A stretch of DNA of 64,000 nucleotides from Trichoplax sp. H2 (Eukaryota; Placozoa; Uniplacotomia; Trichoplacea), in the NCBI GenBank assembly GCA_003344405.1, contig NOWV01000075.1, forward strand, positions 186,001 through 250,000. The letters run 5' to 3'. The translations under genes were made by a program, and so were the position numbers. The notes under the pieces were generated by a model. The model was not told the origin of the DNA. It searched no databases and was given only the letters and a program-made list of their open reading frames with translations. Below, one piece after another: positions 51,651-64,000 of the stretch (within the stretch, counting starts at the first letter, position 1; the number at the start of each line of letters is the position of its first letter).

Positions 51651-52620
51651 GCACGGTACGGTACGGTACAGTATAGTTTTACCCTTGTATTGGGACTTGG
51701 CTGTACAGTACTGTAGAGTCAGACTAGAGACCCATTTTAGAGACTGTAGAGTCAGACTACAGTACAAATGAATTGCATTGGTAGACTACGGTAACCATAG
51801 ACACCCATGTTCCACGTCTAGTAAAAGAAGAAGGGGCCCCCCCAAAATGGCTACTGTCGGAATACAGTAGTTTATCATCGCTTGTAATATAGTGGAATCA
51901 TTCATTTCCATCTTCTTGTACAATGACTATATCTGCTAGTATGGAAGCTAAACTAGCCTTTGCTGGGATTATTCCATTGATGATTCGAGAAAGGGTAGAC
52001 TATACTGTCAATTGTACCTCAATATCGGCATAGTCGAGATTATTATGATTGATTGATTATGCGAACAACTGGTCCACCCGTCATGATCGCATAAGGTCGA
52101 CAATCGACATACTGCAATAGACACAGTAAAAACGATCACGATGATGGCACATACCATTATTCTTAATAAACTAAATAACAAAGTCATGATCGTTGTATGC
52201 TTATCCAACGTCCTCGTTTATCCTCGTCTACAGTACAGTAGTGAAAGAATGATTCAATGAGATAGGCAAATCCCCAGGGTGTCGAGTGAAGCTGTCTGTT
52301 GAAGACAACTGTGAACGAAACAGTGAAAGGCCACGAAGCTAGAGTAAAGCCAATTCCGTTATTTCCTTCCTTGATGTAGTAATCTATTCATGCTAGTATG
52401 GGGATTACTGTGCTGTACTGGAAGATTACATTTTAATCTATAATGACGATTTGATATCGCTTTAGTTCAAGTACAACTGCTGGTGATGACGGCCACAGTT
52501 TGAATCGACCATTGATAATGATAATACAGCAATTACTGTACTTTACTTTAATTTAATCTACTTGGAGATACGGGACCGGTCAACTAGAGTAGAGTAGAGC
52601 AATCAAAGCGTTTTACATCT

Positions 52621-52856
52621 AATCCAGTTTACAATCAAAAATAAAAAATCCTATTGCATAGTCGTGTCTAGTTTCATTTTGTGTTATGTTTCCAAAAAAT
52701 AATCTCATACAACAGCTTAGCAAGAAAAAAACAGTATCGAATCTACTTTACGATCAAAAATGAAAAAGCCTGTCACATAGTTGCACAGTCATGTTTATCC
52801 ATGTTATCTTTCGAAAAATAATCTTATAGAATAACTAGCAAGAAAAACATAGTTGT
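52621..52856 (+). repeat. Diverged tandem duplication, about 119-bp unit
   Basis: Two copies share, in order, TTTAC-ATCAAAAAT-AAAAA, a GCATAG/ACATAG block, GTTAT-TTTC-AAAAAATAATCT and AGCAAGAAAAA. The second copy starts 119 bp after the first. Confidence 0.7.
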
Positions 52857-53534
52857 GTTATTTTTGAATGATTCAATGTGTTCATCTCCATTCTACCAAC
52901 ATTTGTTTACTGTTCAGTAGTCTACGCGTATGGTAGCATTGGTTTTGACTTCTGACTGCTACTCTACGTTGAATTATGCAGTAAAGTATGGATGATGCAA
53001 TCAGTGCAGTAACAACAGTATTATACTTGAACAACCTACAGCGCGCTTACATCACTACAGTAGTGGAGATTGTAGTCATTCATGAAGGCATTGGAGATAG
53101 CCTGCATGATGTTGAAAGAAAATAAAAGATGAAAAAGTAACATTGAATGCAGTTATCTAACATTGGATTATATCATTATCGAATGTTGAATTCATCCAGT
53201 GGCTGTACTTACTGTACACGGTGACAGCAAATCTGGGTATTGCGTTGCTATCGTAAGAAGAAGCAAAGGCTACCTTTCAAAATCCAAACGCTGTCAAATA
53301 TCGGTGTTGCTTTCGTGCCGGTTGCTATTCAAGGCGTTTTTTTTTTTATTTGGGCCTTTAGTATCCAAGCTATAGTATAATTGCACAATACTGAAGCAGA
53401 AAAAGAAGAAGAATCAATAAAACGGTTTAACGAAGGAAAATGGCAGTCGAAACCCTATATAAACTTACGACGTATGGACAGTAAAACGGTACGGATGAAG
53501 GGTAGGGTTAAACGATACGCTTCAGTACCTTCAC

Positions 53535-54335
53535 ACGTACAGTACTGTACAGTATGTCCTGCTGTACTGTACAGTGTACACTGTACAGTACAGTACAATG
53601 TAGTATAGTACGGTACACTATACTGTACTGTACTGTACAGTACTGTGTACAGGTACTGAGTGTTACAGCAGCGACTACTCTAAAAAGTTATTGTTGTCTC
53701 TCGCAAAACTGGTTGACACTTTACAGTACTGTACTGTACAACACAGTGCAGTGTAATATACTGTACACTGTACACTGTACACTCACGATCACGTGAACGC
53801 ACTGTACTGTACTGTACTGTACTGTACACTAGCGTACAGTGTACACTGTACAGTACAGTGTAAATACTGCAAAAATGTTTTTGTTGTCTCTCGCAAAACT
53901 GGTTGACACTTTACAACACAGTACAGTGTACTGTACATTGTACACTGTACACTCACGATCACGTGAACGCACTGTACTGTACTGTACTGTACAGTCACTC
54001 GTACACTAGTGTACAGTACAGTGTAAACAGTGCAAAAATGTTTTTGTTGTCTCTCGCAAAACTGGTTGACACTTTACAGCACAGGACGTACTTTATACCG
54101 TAAAACGTTATACTTATAAACATTCATTTGCTATAAAGTATACTTATAAATACTACTACTATAAAGTAACGTTATACTATAAATATACTGAAACTAACGT
54201 TAAATTACTGTACTGTACAGTGTACAGTACGTACTTTATACCGTATTGTACGGTACTAATGTCATTGGACAGGATTAGGGTTCGTACAGTACATACTGTA
54301 CAGTACACTATACTGTACTGTACTGTACGCACGGC
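53535..54335. repeat. GTAC-palindrome array containing a triplicated module
   Basis: The densest GTAC region of the window. It contains three copies of a non-GTAC module TTGTTGTCTCTCGCAAAACT followed by GGTTGACACTTTAC, starting at 53691, 53881 and 54044. Two copies of ACTCACGATCACGTGAACGC (with a CACGTG palindrome) also occur, near 53781 and 53951. The open frames here on both strands are products of the repeat. Confidence 0.85.
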
Positions 54336-54344
54336 CAATCAGCA

Positions 54345-54423
54345 TGTATTCGCAGTCAGGGACTATTTTGGAAAGTACAGTACTGTACAGTACTTTCCAA
54401 AATAGTCCCTGACTGCGAATACA
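54345..54423. repeat. 79-bp hairpin with 34-bp perfect arms
   Basis: Left arm 54345-54378 and right arm 54390-54423 are exact reverse complements around an 11-base centre made of GTAC motif. The outer arm parts (TTCGCAGTCAGGGACTATTT) are not GTAC repeat, so this is a distinct foldback rather than chance array palindromy. Confidence 0.92.
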
Positions 54424-55313
54424 GCTCCAAGTACTGTAAGTCCGTAACGCTCTGTATAGGACGATACTGTACTGTACGAGGAGTACAGTAGTCGTAATTA
54501 CCTGAGGTGAAATGAAAACATCCATTGAACAAGTCGAAAATCAAAGCGGAGTGCATTCAATCAATAGATATTGTCCTCTAGTTGGCAATCCTTTCCCTCA
54601 CTTTACCGGATACAAGGCGGTAGAAATGGAGCTCACCTGCCCATGATGCACAAAATTTCGCTCAAAATCAACCCTATGATCATGACCAGAAATGAATCAA
54701 GCATTCAATGAAAGTATGGTGACGAGCAAGCAATTCAAGGTAAATAGACCAAAAGTAGAGTAAAATGAGCCAATGGATTACTGTAGCTCTTTGTCAGTAA
54801 AACGGCAACAGCAAGCATAAACGTTCAGCTAGACGTAAGGAGAAATATGGTGACTTCTATGAGTTGGAGAATATTGCCTACGTACCGATTGAACTTACAA
54901 TAGGCAGATAAGATAGGTATACCGCGCCTGTAAACAATTTGTAAACTCCATCTTATGGAGTCACCAATGCCTATACACTATACTACACAGTACCATGTAT
55001 GACGTAATAGCAATTAGTCAGGTCTAAAATAGCCTAATAATGAGGTAAAATGACATCGCAAACGCAGTAGATCCTTTCAATCTTATATTGCACTAACCTC
55101 AACGAATGGATATGGATGCATTGCCAAAGGATCAAAGTTATTGATCTAGTTTGCTAGCATACGTACAACTAATATTAATAACTACGTGTAAATGGATTAT
55201 ACTAATGGATAAATACACGCGTATATATGACCAGTGCAGTACTTCCCGCAATCCGTCACATGAATTGCAATAATGGACTGATTAATTACAATTATTATTA
55301 TTCTGTAATGTAG

Positions 55314-58300
55314 GTACTCTATACTCATCAGAAAACCAAAAAAGCTAAAACTTGGCAAGATGGGATATTAAAATGGAAAAATACTACTAATAAGGTAACC
55401 AAGTAGACTAATCACAGATTGCAGCAATACCAGCATACTGTACATTGTATTAGCAATGAGTAATCATTTCTAAGATAGAGAAACCGCATCGAATGCCACA
55501 ATTTTACGAGCCATACAACATGCAAATTACACTATCAAATGCTAACCTAATTCACAGTAAAATAGCCAAAATGAACTTCAATTTACCCTAGCGTATTATC
55601 CTTCAATAAGATTTGCTTTAAAAACCAAACAGAGATCGAAAAGAAATTCATATTTTACGATGTCTTGCTGCTGCCATCATTCAAGGATGCTTATTTTAAT
55701 TATTCCTATAACTTACCCATTCATTTCTTTAGGCTATGCTGTACGACGAAACTGCATCATCATTACTGGATTCTATATTTATAAAATCCGAGAAGGTTAG
55801 TCAACACAACAAATTCCATATTATCAATCAAGATAGTTACAATGACTAAATGAGTGTAAACTTATCCCCGTTCCTACCGTATAGATAGACAAGAGTACAT
55901 TAAAGATCTATTGAAATGCAATCAACAGATTTGCGCTAGCATTTAGTGCGCATATACCTTAATCTGGCCCTTATTAATAGCCACTCTTTTTTTATTCAGC
56001 TCTCATGCAATATGGATTTAGAAACCGATCGATATTTGATCCTGATCGACGAAGAAATTTCAAATAAATCATCTGTGCAAATATCTGAAGCTCCTACTAG
56101 CTCGATTTCTACCTCGAGCCCTACTGTAAATTATACTAATCAATCTAATTCTGTATGTAAATCCAATGTCCACAATTTCCCTACACAGCATATCCCATTG
56201 AAACCTAGAAAACGTAAGGTAATACCAATTTAATCCGGATAAATTTTCCATCAGTGATGAAAATACTGAGGAATTGCGTCAATTAACAACTACTTTAATA
56301 TCAACGTCATGTATACTTACTGCGTATTGATAGCTATAACCACATACGAGTATATATGCACTTGATATTGTTGTATACCTTATATGGAAAGTTGAAGTGA
56401 ATAACTCTTTGCTCATTATTCAGTGATATTTACTATCGAGATATTGCTAATTCTGACTATTATTTCAGGCTTTCATGACGCCTTGGTCTAGCCGTAATAA
56501 AATGAACTACTATAATCAAGATAAGAATAATGATATAGTACATACAATACAAGATCATCAAAATACTACCAAAAGTCTGGATGGTAGTGTTGTAGATAAT
56601 GCTGGTATACAAACTACAAATAGTAATATCCAACAAGAAGAAAAAGTAATCTACAGCTGTGAAATTTCTAAAATCTCTGAAGAAAATGTAGTTGATAAAT
56701 CAAGTGTAGAAATTAGAGATAGTAAGCAATCACAAGAAGCAATCTATGACCAGAAAACTTCCCAAACTTCTAATAAACGACATGTAAACAAATCTGGAGC
56801 AGAATTAAGAGATTGCACTATAAGCCAAATACGAGTACAGGAAATAAACGAGAGCCAAAAAGCCTTTCAGTTTTCCAATAAAAAATTTTTAAATAACTCT
56901 AACATGGAAGATGATGATGAAGTTAGTTGTAATGAAGAGCGAAAAGTGATTGATAGCCAGACGGTTTTTAAAATTTCTGATGATAGCCTTTTAAATAGCT
57001 CTAGCATGGATATAGAAGATCCAGAAATTATTCTAGGACAGAAAATATTCGATAGCCAAGAAATTATTAAAGTTTCCAATGCAAGCCTTCAAAATAATTT
57101 TGATGTAGAAATGGAAGAAAACGATATTAAACAAGAATCGGAGATAATACCCTCAAACACGCCTTCTAATAATAATCATCAGCTTGGAATAAACTTAATG
57201 GATGAATCGAACAGCTCAACAATTGCTAATCATGCCAGTGGAGTGAAAAGCCGCAATCAACTTCAAAATGTTATCGAATCAAATAAGCGGAGCGCTAACA
57301 ACATTATCCAATTATTAGGCAACTCCTCTTCGATCAACTGCAAGGAAACTAGTGTAATAAGTGGTAAAAATGTTTATTATTTTGAAATTCTACTCAATAT
57401 TATCAATTTTGTACAATAATCCCATATTGATCATAATTGTTTATATAAGCCATCATAATTCATACTTGACATGAATTATTACCTAATGTATTCTAGATTC
57501 TAGGACAGGAATGGTAAAAGGTCTATATGAAAAAAAATCTACAATAGCCTATAGATCTCCGCTAACGAGAACCAATTTAATGAAACGAGATGGAAATTTG
57601 GATCGATATGATATCGATAATTCTGAAATGATAATGAACAATAATAAGATGACAAAAGGAAATTCTATATCTCAACCAGTAAGTAATAAAATTTTGTGTT
57701 TGGGGTATACTAAAACATCTTATTATACAAAAAGTATCTTTACTTTTAATAGAAAATTCAGGAAAGAAGCTTAGTTAACAGTGGTTATACCGATAAAAAC
57801 TCAGGTAGATATAGATTATACGTGCAAATTATCATAACTACATAAAAGTGACTTAAACTTTAATTCGATCACTGTGTATCGTCAAATTTATTTAGGCAGC
57901 CTCAAATTTCCAAGTAATGTTTTGGATAACAATAAATCACTAGAGTCTGAAGATAAAAGAGAAAAATTTTTAAACATCTCTAAGAAAATTGGAAAAGGAA
58001 ATGTACCTCACGTAAGTTTTTTAGGCTACCTACTGCGATATTGTCGAAAAATTTATTGCATTCATCAGATCCTGTTTTGATGATACTTATGAAACAAATC
58101 AAATAGCACAATATTAATATATGTTCATAACTACCCCAGATTAATGAAATGTGCAAAGAGTTACATTTCCCATCACGAGATTATTGTCGAAAAAAACGAA
58201 TCATTCGCCGTGAAGTTAGAATTTCATCATCATTTGATAATATTCTATCGTACAAGTCGGTCTTGACCTCAGCCATTAGAGGTTTGCGATTTTATGTAAT

Positions 58301-61300
58301 ATTCATGTTTATTCTTTAGTGATTGATTCAACTAGCATTTCATATGGCTGTAGTATTTTGAGCATATTTACGTTCAATTGTATCGATCTGTAGAACATTT
58401 GAATATTATCTTGTATGAGCTGGCATGCAAATTTCATACTGAGACGGAAAATTGCTCCTCTAAAAGTATGATGAGTACAAGTAACGATCATTCTGCCAAT
58501 TCGTTATCGCTACAAAATCAGATGGTAGATAAGAAACTAGTTGTTAGCTCGCGCAGTGAATATAAGGGTGACAATCTAGAGAAGGCTTTGAGACGAAAGG
58601 TAACAATAATAATTGCCGTATTAACAGATCGAACTGGCTCATTTTAATATTACTTGATAAAATTTCTATTATAGAAAGTATTTCTCTGCCGCGATTGTAC
58701 TCTCTTAAGGTATGTTCTGTTATATTTAATAAGCCATACATAATGATACATAGCTAATTCTCCAATGACTTCACGACAAGACTATTAATTCAATTATTTA
58801 TCATTATTATATTATCATAGAAAGCAAAAACAGTTTTCAAAGTGGTCTAAAACAAGGGTACCTGCTTCAGTGTGGTTCAAGATTTTATCAACCTTGCCAT
58901 TATATAATAATCACAAACACTATTTCAATTACTTTTAATAATCATCTAGAGAAAATCCAGTAATTGTGACGAGGACGAAGGCTCAAGCCGTACAAAAAAC
59001 TTATTGCTAGTGCTCAATAGGAGAGATAAATCATGCATCTTTTCGAAAGGTATTGACGGTATTTGTAGTGCTATTAAGACTACTTTGAAAATAAATATTG
59101 CATTAGCAGTAAGGTGCTATGACTTACTGTAATTTCTTTGTTCTGCGGCTTACCTTGTAGATGATATTTGGGTAATTTCTCAACAGCTTAGCTTCGAACC
59201 GTCACTTACTTTTATCGCCAAAAGTACGTTTTATGGTCCATCTTCTTCATCAGAAATAGAAATTGTTCCAATCAGGTATACCTTATATGTTAAGAAGAAC
59301 TTTATTCTCGAATTGATATCTAGCTATGCTTTCGATACTTAAAAGCTCTAAATTGATACCTTACATAATTTCTAGCGGTTTCCAGCCAAGTAAATGGATC
59401 TCAGGAAGTCAGTAGAAACTTTTTTAGCTCTAAATATTTTTATAGTTTATAGTAATACCAATCATTTAATTTCCTTATTAATAGGCAATGGTCGTTCGCT
59501 AAATATTAACATGATATATTTACGATATTATTTGCTTATTATTTAGCAACGGTTAATGCCATTCTAGCCTGCAATGGAAGTTCTGAATTCGCCTGTCTAG
59601 ATAACCTAGCAACGAAAATTACCGTAGAATCTATGCCAATACTTCCTCATTTATTGCAAAGGTTTAAGCATAAAATACCCCTAGTTGTAATGAATAATTT
59701 AATTTAAAGATAATAACTATCGCTCCTTTAGTCCGCATGCTCTCAATGTCAGTCAGCAAAGAATCTCAGCGAGCAACAGATTTCGTTTCCGTATTCCTTC
59801 GAATCATACTATAGATGTTCCAGAGACTGATGTGGTGATTACTACTTTAAGATTTAAGCTAGAAGCATATATAATATTGTATCTTATCTTCTGACTATAT
59901 ACCACGAATATCATAGTATTTATCTCATCATTCTTTTTCCGAAATTGTATCAACCTTCATTACTAGTACGAATTATTTCTTATAGGGCTCTTTGTTGAAT
60001 GAAATGATAGTTGCCCACCACCTCAATGCAGTATGTCTACTTGGAGCATTTTTGCTTAATTTTTTGCTCTTTTAAACTAAAGTCGTAAAATCGTACAATA
60101 ATTGTCTATTTGGTTAAAATGTGTACAGGATCAGTCACAAGCTTTGAGAGAATGCTGCTCCATGCTTCTAAGAAATGAGAAATTGCCTCATTCTATTACG
60201 TTAATACACGGTACTTTCTATTTGGCTAAGTGTAGTGCCTTTTTGAACTTATTAATTTCCAACAATTACAGGTGTATTTGGTTCGGGAAAAAGTTACTTC
60301 TTAGCTGTTCTTGTATTGACTATGGTAAAACTTTTCAATATGGAAGTGAGGTAAGGTACTTTTAACTTATCTACTGATGAAGTGAATGTAAAGCCTACTC
60401 TTATAGTGAATCTAGTAATTGATCTATCTAATACGCACAAGTATTGATATTTAAGCAAGATCACAATAAATATATTTTATAGTAATAATTTGGAGAAGAA
60501 AGAATTTCCTTGGAAAATACTTATATCATCAACAACGAACGTAGCCGTTGACCGGATCTTAATTTAGTAAGATACCAAAAATTTTACTTTCTTTTATTCC
60601 TTCATTATAATTCTATTTCATTTTCATCTGCTAGCTTGCTTAATTTTGGTTTTGAAGCGTTTGTTCGTGTTGGCAGCATGAAAAAAATCTCTAAAGTTGT
60701 TTTGCCCTTTAGGTAGTAGAAGGGATATCAGATTTTATTTCTTGTTTCTCTTGTTATCGGAACGATTATAATTATTATAATTTTAATGTGACTCTCTAGT
60801 GTGCATAGCTCGGGTAGTGATAACGAAGAACTTCGAGAACTGCAAGACATGCTCAAGTCCAACTTGCCGCAATCGGAAAAAAAGTAAGGTGTAGATTAAT
60901 TAAAGCGCAGTGTGATATTAGCTAGATGAATTGCTCTATCAGATAAGTGAGTAAGCACGGTACAAGAAAACAATAATTGCTAATATTATGATACACTAAC
61001 AGTCAGGTCAGGAAGGCAATCGAAAGACTAAAGAAGGGAGAAAATAAAAAGGTATTTCAAGATCAAACTTAAGTATTGTATCTGAAATGTCAAATACGGA
61101 ATAGGGTTTTTAGCTATAAGGTATAGTAATTATAAATCCTTTGTTCATCAAAACAGCGACTAGACACTGTGAAAGTTGTTGCCGTTACCTGTGCTGCAAC
61201 AGCATTTCCATGCATGCAGCATTTAAAATTTCCTGTAGGTGAAAGTAACTTTTAGGCTTAAAAATGTCGCTTCGGAACTGAGCATCTTTCTGTACTCGTA

Positions 61301-63807
61301 TGTAGGTATTAATACTAGATGAGTGTAGTCAAATGACCGAGCCTACGTCTTTGCTTCCTATGGCAAGGTGTAATTTCAATATTGTATTTGATTTATCTTA
61401 TAAATGCATATAACAATCCACTAACTTGTTTCTATGAATACAGATTCCAGTGTGAAAAGTGTATACTGGTTGGAGATCCTAAAGTAAGATCTACTTAATA
61501 TTAGAATAGCAAATTTTTTGATTTGCTAATACCCTACAGATAATAATGTATTTTGGTTCATAGCAATTAAGTCCTACGATTCAAGGCTCTGAGTGCAACC
61601 ACGACTGTGGCCTTGAACAAACGCTATTTGATAGGCTTCTAAAATTAGTAAGCATTGGCAGTTTTACTACCTAAGAGACGTTAATATTTAAAGAAATTTA
61701 ATTCTACTTGTCATGCGTAACTTCCAACTTTTAATGTTTAATGCAAATGGAGGATCGTAGCCCTATCGTCTTGCGAACTCAAGTAAGTCGTAGCCGAAAT
61801 ATCTTTTAAATTGCTGATAATGAAGAATTACAAGTGGCTGTTTTTTATTTTGCTGTAGTACCGTTGTCATCCTACAATAAGTCAAATTGCCAATTGGTAC
61901 GTTCTTTAAATCATAATAATTAGCGCTGGCATTTACATTTTAGTCGTATCACTAGTTGAACATTATGAATACTAAGAAAATCTTAGTGAATATTCTTTGT
62001 TGATTTAGTTTATTTTATGAAAATCAACTTCTTAATGGCACTGATGAAAATTTAAGAATGCCTATGTTTCAGGTTTCATTCAGTTGTAAAGTATTATATA
62101 TGTGAAAAGTTTATTTATGCAGTATTTAACTATAGATAATTTTGGTGTAACTTATCTATTATTTTCAGTCGCAAGAACATATTCCTTTGCCAACTCTGTG
62201 TTTCTTTGATGTTAGTAATGGACGTGAAAGTTATGATGCATATGGTAGCTATGCAAACGCTCAAGAAGTAAGTTGTAATTACTTTCAGTTATCTATTTCA
62301 AGTACGAATTCATATCAGTAGCTTTGATTACAAATAATTTGTCCTTCCAGGCTATATTTGTCGTTAATCTCTTGAATATCATCGTAAGCTATGGAACTGC
62401 TCCTGAACAAATAGGTTCATACATATACTACATAGAATTTACGTACAACCAAGATTTAGAAAATATTTCTGCTGTATATATGTACAATATCATTCTGGTA
62501 TCAAAGTATTAACTTAAATGCTCAACATATCATTAGGTGTTATTACGCTTTATAAATCTCAACTTCAAGCTATAACAACTAAGCTGTCCTGTTCTAGGTT
62601 TACTTTCATAGTTTTTACTGATTTGCTTTCTCCTATTCCTTATATAATATGCTGGTATTAGGACATAACAGCATGTTGATTAATTCCAACCTTTATTATT
62701 TAGCGTCTTAGCAATTGGTGATATTAAATCAATCCAAATCTCAACGGTCGATGCTTTTCAGGGTGGAGAAAAGGATATCATCATTTTATCGTGCGTTCGT
62801 ACTGAGCATACTGGCTTCATAGATTCCGATAAGTTAGTCAATAAATGTTACGTAACAGATGAATATATATATACACTTATAACGTTTATTACAGCTTTGG
62901 AAATAAATTTTCAATGTTTTATTTAGAGTGTTTACTAATCTTTTACAAAATTCTCTATAGGAGGATGAACGTTGCATTAACTCGTGCAAAAAGGTAGTAT
63001 GATGGAAAAAGAAGATAAATTCTATGAATAATTAAAACAAGTTCAAAGAACCATTAACAACATTTTAAATACTGTTTTCTTAGACATCTATTTGTTGTAG
63101 GCAATTATAAAATGCTATCTAAAAATCTTACATGGAATAGAGTCATTGATCATTGTCTAGGTAAAGCCGTAACAGTAATTCTCTTTGTAGCTATTAAGCG
63201 GTAGATGCTGCTGGTGTATTGTCGTACTGTATATTATTGATAATAAGTACAGTGAATAGGCTAGTTTCCTGCTAGCGAAATTTGAAACTGTGCGCAAATT
63301 AAACAATAATTACTTCCCAAAATTATAGCCGAAAAGCATGGATTACAAAACTCAAGTGATATTGTTAGACTGTGGAAAGAACGAGCACATAACGGCGGGA
63401 TTGATTCACAAAATTCTGTCAGTTTTAAAATATTAGCTTAAATTACAATTCTCAGCATATTCTTGTTTCATAAATTTTAATTTCATTACAGATTACTATC
63501 GAAGACAGTTGTGACAAAGATGACGTTAGGAAAAAGAACATAATTAATGAAAAGATTTTGGAAATTAGCGATAATGGATTGAGTAAGTGTACTATTCCTG
63601 TACAGAGTTCAAGCTGTAGTAAAGTATTAAGTTTGCCTTAATATATTTTATAATCATTGTTATTCACTTTTTTTCAATGTATTTTAAACAGATTGTTTAC
63701 AGTCGTCAAGTGAAAGCTCTAACAATTTTGATACAGAATCGACGGTTTGTAAGGACGTAGAAGACATTCCCAATTTTAATCTTGGAATTGACCTTCGAAT
63801 AAATTAA
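55314..63807 (+). CDS. ZGRF1: ZGRF1-type DNA repair helicase, initiator exon not secured
   Basis: Thirty-nine in-frame exons encode about 1380 residues, from VLYTHQKTKKAKTWQDG (55314-55394) to the stop at 63805-63807. Human ZGRF1 (about 2100 residues) is a 5'-3' helicase that aids RAD51 recombination and crosslink repair. Order: an N-terminal DUF2439 domain (exons to 56218); a long Asn/Ser-rich exon (56469-57363); a conserved middle (EHLNIILYELA; DDIWVISQQLSFEP); then an SF1 helicase core. Helicase motifs: Walker A GVFGSGKS (60210, 60272-60292), motif Ia ISSTTNVAVDR, Walker B LDECSQMTEP (61306-61367), motif III VGDPKQLSPTIQG, motif IV TQYRCHP, motif V STVDAFQGGEKD, motif VI RMNVALTRAK. The GRF zinc finger that names the family is degenerate or absent (58675-58857). 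A candidate start exon is ATG 55227 to 55238, in phase, but weakly supported. Confidence 0.95.
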
Positions 63808-64000
63808 ATGGTGGACCTCATAGCTAAAATTAAATGATTAATCATACCGGCAGTTTGTAGTTGATATGTATAACTATAAAAGATGTTCTATATCGTTAAA
63901 ATCTGTCTTATGTACATCTCTTGATATCTTCCTTTGTCTATTGTGTGGTCCTCTGACTCTTTTGCTAACTTCAAGCACTCTGGTTGTCGGATAAGTTGAG
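63808..64000. other. 3' flank of ZGRF1
   Basis: Non-coding. An AATAAA overlaps the last codons of ZGRF1 (63798-63803). Nothing further is visible. Confidence 0.5.

Larger units (their letters stand above)
50056..55313. other. Divergent gap between the NCOA4-like gene and ZGRF1
   Basis: No recognised gene. It contains a GC-richer hairpin (51627-51650), a diverged tandem duplication (52621-52856), the densest GTAC region (53535-54330) and a long hairpin (54345-54423). The initiating exon of ZGRF1 probably lies near its right end. Confidence 0.5.

Noticed and set aside
53381-54556. Overlapping open frames in the 53-54 kb repeat region
   Set aside because: Same repeat artefact; the frames conflict on both strands and lack domains.

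Overview
The window looks like nuclear DNA of an early-branching animal. It is AT-rich. Its genes are split by many short introns (about 80-500 bp) with GT-AG borders, and the proteins align closely with human orthologues. A metazoan is indicated by a neuropeptide-type rhodopsin GPCR together with NCOA4, GBF1, ZDHHC6, POLB and ZGRF1 homologues. A placozoan (Trichoplax/Hoilungia type) is my best guess from intron size, compactness and base composition. That is inference, not something the sequence proves.

Layout, left to right: an intronless class A GPCR (+, 2.7-3.8 kb); a repeat-rich gap; a four-exon coiled-coil protein of unknown function (+, 10.4-12.2 kb); DNA polymerase beta (-, 13.6-17.1 kb, first coding exon not found); a gap with a three-copy 166-bp tandem repeat; the ER palmitoyltransferase ZDHHC6 (+, 20.1-23.9 kb, 10 exons); a 25-exon protein of repeated degenerate EF-hands (-, 25.0-31.4 kb); a large gap; the Arf guanine-nucleotide exchange factor GBF1 (+, 37.9-46.1 kb, 21 exons); an intronless NCOA4-like ferritinophagy receptor (-, 48.4-50.1 kb); another repeat-rich gap; and the helicase ZGRF1 (+, 55.3-63.8 kb, at least 39 exons). 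I chained the exons by eye. Every splice junction I list keeps the reading frame.

The genes do not form one pathway. POLB and ZGRF1 act in DNA repair; ZDHHC6 and GBF1 act in the early secretory pathway; NCOA4 acts in iron release from ferritin; the GPCR acts in signalling; the EF-hand protein is probably ciliary. From the coiled-coil gene onward the strands alternate (+ - + - + - +), giving short convergent 3' gaps (1.1-2.3 kb) and long divergent 5' gaps (3-6.5 kb). Dense arrays of GTAC-centred palindromes occur only in the 5' gaps. This is the most unusual large-scale pattern in the window. Companion interspersed elements, an almost perfect 79-bp hairpin and tandem repeats lie with these arrays.
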